Shown: one piece after another, positions 30,372 through 32,928 of the stretch | Numbering within the stretch: the stretch's first letter is position 1 | How the letters are laid out: each line of letters opens with the position of its first letter | Assembly: GCA_934655935.1 (NCBI GenBank) | Contig: CAKUHJ010000005.1 | Coordinates: 1 to 32,928, forward strand | Source: an uncultured Oscillospiraceae bacterium | Lineage (GTDB): Bacteria; Bacillota; Clostridia; Oscillospirales; Oscillospiraceae | Direction of reading: 5' to 3' | Length of the DNA stretch: 32,928 nt | The notes under the pieces: model-generated | Databases searched by the model: none | What the model saw: the letters and a program-made list of their open reading frames with translations, nothing else | What the model was told of the DNA's origin: nothing | Made by a program: the position numbers and the translations under genes

Positions 30372-31435
30372 ACGCTCATCAGCAGCATCACGCCGCAGCA
30401 AAGCGTCATGGAAAACAGGAACCCCATCGCCGTGCACAGACGCTTCATCAGGCTCCCCTCCTCCTTCGGTGAGAGGAACGCGCCGGCTGCGCATGTCACG
30501 CGCAGGGCAAGGTAATGAAGCGCGATGCGCAGAAGCGGCGCAAGCAGAATTGCGAGAATGGCCAGCGCGCCGAATGCGCCTGCAGAAGCTCTCAGGACCG
30601 ACGCAGCAGCAGCAATGGAGCCCGACGCGTCAGAAAGAATCCCTCCCACCACCGGCACCGCCGCCGAAAGGGCTGCCTTTGCCGCCTCTGCCGCCGCGCC
30701 GTCCGCGCTGCCGGAGAGAATCCCGGTGATGCAGAGATAACCCGCAAACAGATACATCACGCCCTTCAGGCCCGTGCGGATCGCCCAGTCCGCAAGCTCA
30801 GAAAAGCGGCCCAGGCCCGGCTGCGCAAACGCGCTCTGCGCGGCTGCCAGCATGATATAGAGATAGACCAGCGGAATCAGCAGCGAGCGGATAAGGCTGA
30901 TCAGCACGCCAAAAAACAGGCAGGAGCCCGCGTAGACGCTCCCGGCCGTCACGCTTGCGCCGGAGGCTGCCGCCGCGGAGCACAGGACACTCAGAAGAAG
31001 CTTGGAATAGCTCTCCAGCTCCTCGATCGTCTGCCGCGCCAGCGCAATCATGCCGGACATGGAGCCGGCGCAGATTCCGCAGATGCACACAGCCGCCGCC
31101 ATGCGCAGCCAGGGTGCGGCGGACTGCGGCGCAAGCGCCTGCGCCAGCGCGCACATAAGCGCCGCGCCCAGCAGAAGTCCGCTCAGGCGGAGCGCGCTGC
31201 GGACGCCGTCGCCCATGCCGGAAAGAACGCCCTGCACCAGCTCCCACAGGCGCTCGGAAAAATTTCCGCCCGCAGTTCTGGCGGACGCGCTGGTCAGGGC
31301 GCGCTGCTCCAGGCTGAGGCCCTGCTCCAGCTGATCGACGCCAAGAATCTCCGCCTCGCGCTGTGTAAGCTCCTCCGCGCACACCGCCGTGCTGAGTCCG
31401 AACAGCAGAAGACAGAGCATCAGAATTTTTCGCAC
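30338..31435 (-). CDS. spoIIIAE: Stage III sporulation protein AE
   Basis: SpoIIIAE is the largest membrane protein of the spoIIIA complex, proposed as its channel or transporter core. The 365-residue protein has a cleavable-type signal (KILMLCLLLFGLSTAVCAEE) and then about seven or eight hydrophobic segments rich in Gly and Ala, including SGMIALARQTIEELESYSKL and PLVYLYIMLAAAQS. The start is GTG at 31435 with GGAGG 5 nt upstream, 1 bp after the spoIIIAD stop; a longer frame to 31483 lies inside spoIIIAD. Gene order confirms the assignment. Confidence 0.94.
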   Translation of the reverse strand: MRKILMLCLLLFGLSTAVCAEELTQREAEILGVDQLEQGLSLEQRALTSASARTAGGNFSERLWELVQGVLSGMGDGVRSALRLSGLLLGAALMCALAQALAPQSAAPWLRMAAAVCICGICAGSMSGMIALARQTIEELESYSKLLLSVLCSAAAASGASVTAGSVYAGSCLFFGVLISLIRSLLIPLVYLYIMLAAAQSAFAQPGLGRFSELADWAIRTGLKGVMYLFAGYLCITGILSGSADGAAAEAAKAALSAAVPVVGGILSDASGSIAAAASVLRASAGAFGALAILAILLAPLLRIALHYLALRVTCAAGAFLSPKEEGSLMKRLCTAMGFLFSMTLCCGVMLLMSVCCFMKAVNVG

Positions 31436-31436
31436 A

Positions 31437-31829
31437 TCATCCTCCCGTGAGCTCCCGCAGCAGCTGCAGAACCGCGCCTGCAAGCGGCAGCGTCACATAT
31501 ACGGCTGCGACCGTGCCGCACAGCTGCGCCGCGCCCGCCAGCGTCTTCTGCCCGCAATCCTCGCAGATGCTGCTGACAAAGCCGGTCAGCGCCCCGATCG
31601 CAAGAGCCTTCATCAAGGGGCCCAGCGCGGCGCTTTCAAGCCCCGCCAGATCCCGCAGCTGCTCGGCGAAGGCCAGCGCCGGTTCCATCAGCGTCAGAAC
31701 CGCCGAGACGGCCAGCGCCGCGCCCAGCGCCGCAAGCGCCGCCGTGTGCGCGGGAAGCTCCTTTTTCAGCGCCGCGCACAGCCCCGCGCAGATTCCAAGC
31801 GCCGCCAGAAGCCTGACCGCCAGCTCCAT
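31437..31829 (-). CDS. spoIIIAD: Stage III sporulation protein AD
   Basis: The 130-residue protein consists mostly of four hydrophobic segments (about 5-20, 30-50, 75-90 and 100-125) with the conserved GALTGFVSSICEDCGQKTLA between the third and fourth. With SpoIIIAC it resembles parts of secretion-system export proteins in topology. The ATG overlaps the spoIIIAC stop by 1 nt (TGATG). It is rich in Ala, like the other proteins of this GC-rich genome. Confidence 0.93.
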   Translation of the reverse strand: MELAVRLLAALGICAGLCAALKKELPAHTAALAALGAALAVSAVLTLMEPALAFAEQLRDLAGLESAALGPLMKALAIGALTGFVSSICEDCGQKTLAGAAQLCGTVAAVYVTLPLAGAVLQLLRELTGG

Positions 31830-32023
31830 CAGAACTGAAAGAGCGTCTTGACCAGGTCAAAGAGCTCTGCAATCCGCTGAACCACGATCATCAGCACCAC
31901 AACCAGCGCCGCAAGCGACGTCATGGTCGCCTGCTCCTCCCGTCCGGAGCGGACCAGCACCTGGTTCAGAATCGAAACAATGATGCCGACCGCCGCAATT
32001 TTAAAGATCAGATCAATCTCCAT
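31829..32023 (-). CDS. spoIIIAC: Stage III sporulation protein AC
   Basis: The 64-residue protein has two membrane helices (IFKIAAVGIIVSILNQVLV and SLAALVVVLMIVVQRI) joined by SGREEQATM, the conserved SpoIIIAC pattern. It starts directly after the spoIIIAB stop with no strong Shine-Dalgarno sequence, so it is probably coupled to spoIIIAB. Small size and position between spoIIIAB and spoIIIAD make the call firm. Confidence 0.94.
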   Translation of the reverse strand: MEIDLIFKIAAVGIIVSILNQVLVRSGREEQATMTSLAALVVVLMIVVQRIAELFDLVKTLFQF

Positions 32024-32533
32024 TTAAAGAAGAATCACCGCCATTGCAAGCGCAGTGCACACGCCGATCACACAGTAGCTCCTGCACCGCCCCGCGCTGG
32101 CGCGCTGCAGGCCTTCAAGCTCTGCGCTCAGCCGCTTCTGCGCCAGGCAGATGACCCTTGCGCTCCCCTCCGCGTCCAGCCTTCCAAGGCTCATCGCAAG
32201 AGAGCTGAGCGCAGACCTTGTCCGCTCGGAAATACACAGCCCCGGTGTCCGGCGCAGGGCCGCCTGCATGGCAAAGTGGACGCCGCAGGGATTCTGCAGC
32301 TGCTCCGCCCAGCTGTGAAAGAAGGCTCCGACCACCGGATTTTCGTTTTCTGACAGGCACTCCAGCAGCTCCGGGAGCGGAAGCTGGCGGTACAGAAGCT
32401 CGCCCCGCAGCGCCTCCAGCCCGGAGATCAGCCCCTCCAGCTGCGCGCTTTGCCGCCGGACGTTTCCGGCCAGATGAAAGCCAACGGCGCATGACGCGGT
32501 CATGACGCATCCGATTCCAATCAGTTTGAGCAT
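32024..32533 (-). CDS. spoIIIAB: Stage III sporulation protein AB
   Basis: The 169-residue protein has an N-terminal membrane helix (IGIGCVMTASCAVGFHLA), a helical central domain resembling GspF-type export proteins (LEALRGELLYRQLPLPELL; LGRLDAEGSARVICLAQKRL) and a C-terminal membrane helix (IGVCTALAMAVILL). SpoIIIAB is thought to work with the ATPase SpoIIIAA. It overlaps the spoIIIAA stop by 13 bp. Confidence 0.92.
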   Translation of the reverse strand: MLKLIGIGCVMTASCAVGFHLAGNVRRQSAQLEGLISGLEALRGELLYRQLPLPELLECLSENENPVVGAFFHSWAEQLQNPCGVHFAMQAALRRTPGLCISERTRSALSSLAMSLGRLDAEGSARVICLAQKRLSAELEGLQRASAGRCRSYCVIGVCTALAMAVILL

Positions 32534-32928
32534 TCTCTCAGCCCCTCCCAGCTGTAATTTCTGTGCGCGTCGAGTACAATTGCGTTTTCAAATACCTCCA
32601 GCTCCAGAAGCCTTCGATACAGGGCGCGCTTTTGAAGCTCCGCCGTGCCGGCGGCGTGCGCCGTCGCCAGAAGCCGTACGCCGCAGCCGCCCGTCTCCCG
32701 GATGGCCTCCAGGTCCTCCGGCGCGGTGATCTCGTCAAGCGCAATCCAGTCCGGTCCCATCCCGCGCAGCAGCATCCAGACGCCCGTACTCTTGGGACAG
32801 CCGGACAGCACGTCTGTGCAGGGGCCGAGGTCAAACTGCGCCTGCGCAAAGGCCGTCCCCGCAATCTCCCTCCGCTCGTCCACCACGCATACGCGCGCGC
32901 CGTGTCCGGAGAGATAGCGGATGCACGC
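32521..32928 (-). CDS. spoIIIAA: Stage III sporulation protein AA (ATPase), C-terminal part
   Basis: Only the last 135 residues are inside the window; the reading frame stays open to position 32928, so the start and the Walker A loop are outside. The visible part matches the secretion-ATPase-like SpoIIIAA: VVDERREIAG, the GCPKSTGVWMLLRGMGP segment, the Walker B strand WIALDEITAPEDLEAI and LLATAHAAGTAEL. It should power assembly or transport by the spoIIIA channel in the mother cell. In other spore formers the operon is SigE controlled; the promoter is not in the window. Confidence 0.94.
   Translation of the reverse strand, partial: ACIRYLSGHGARVCVVDERREIAGTAFAQAQFDLGPCTDVLSGCPKSTGVWMLLRGMGPDWIALDEITAPEDLEAIRETGGCGVRLLATAHAAGTAELQKRALYRRLLELEVFENAIVLDAHRNYSWEGLRECSN

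Overview
The window is a GC-rich (clearly above 50%) chromosomal segment of an endospore-forming low-copy-plasmid-free type of locus from the Firmicutes, most likely class Clostridia. The evidence is a spoIIIA sporulation operon, whiA and yvcK, HPr kinase, a T-box leader, TTGACA/TATAAT-type promoters with many TGn extensions, and GGAGG ribosome binding sites. A gut Oscillospiraceae-like organism would fit the GC content, but the genus is inference. All genes except rpmB lie on the minus strand, so the window reads biologically from right to left.

Right end (32928 to 24500): the spoIIIA operon (AA cut by the window edge, then AB to AH) builds the mother-cell-to-forespore channel. It is followed by its own promoter and asp23/gls24, nusB, a divergent TsaD/Kae1-like gene, xseA, xseB and a polyprenyl diphosphate synthase (ispA type). 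These genes mostly overlap by a few bases and form one housekeeping operon. rpmB (L28) is the only plus-strand gene and ends in a UUCG-loop terminator facing ispA. hprK is transcribed divergently from rpmB.

Middle (23100 to 16540): between hprK and murB lies an accessory metabolic cluster of a MarR repressor, a MalY/PatB-type PLP enzyme, an Old-Yellow-Enzyme/FadH-type iron-sulfur flavoenzyme, a YkvI-like membrane transporter and a uroporphyrinogen-decarboxylase-fold protein. Its promoter has consensus -35 and -10 boxes. A palindrome downstream of the -10 recurs at the marR promoter, so the cluster is probably MarR controlled. A second perfect dyad sits just upstream of the -35. The two key enzymes carry unusual residues at sites that are conserved in their families. 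I judge this the most likely undescribed system in the window; its substrate is unknown. A 200-bp block of hairpins follows the cluster and ends in a terminator.

Left half (16535 to 1): three housekeeping operons follow. The first is murB-rapZ-yvcK-whiA-dnaE (cell wall, carbon/envelope regulation, replication). The second is a lipoprotein, response regulator, histidine kinase, DUF1385 and prmC, driven by an extended -10 promoter. The third is recA-recX-rimO-pgsA, with a LexA-like box at its promoter. At the left edge a strong minus-strand promoter drives a T-box leader with a complete Stem I and an apparent UGC (cysteine) specifier; the gene it controls lies outside the window. I saw no tRNA, rRNA, CRISPR array, transposase or integrase.
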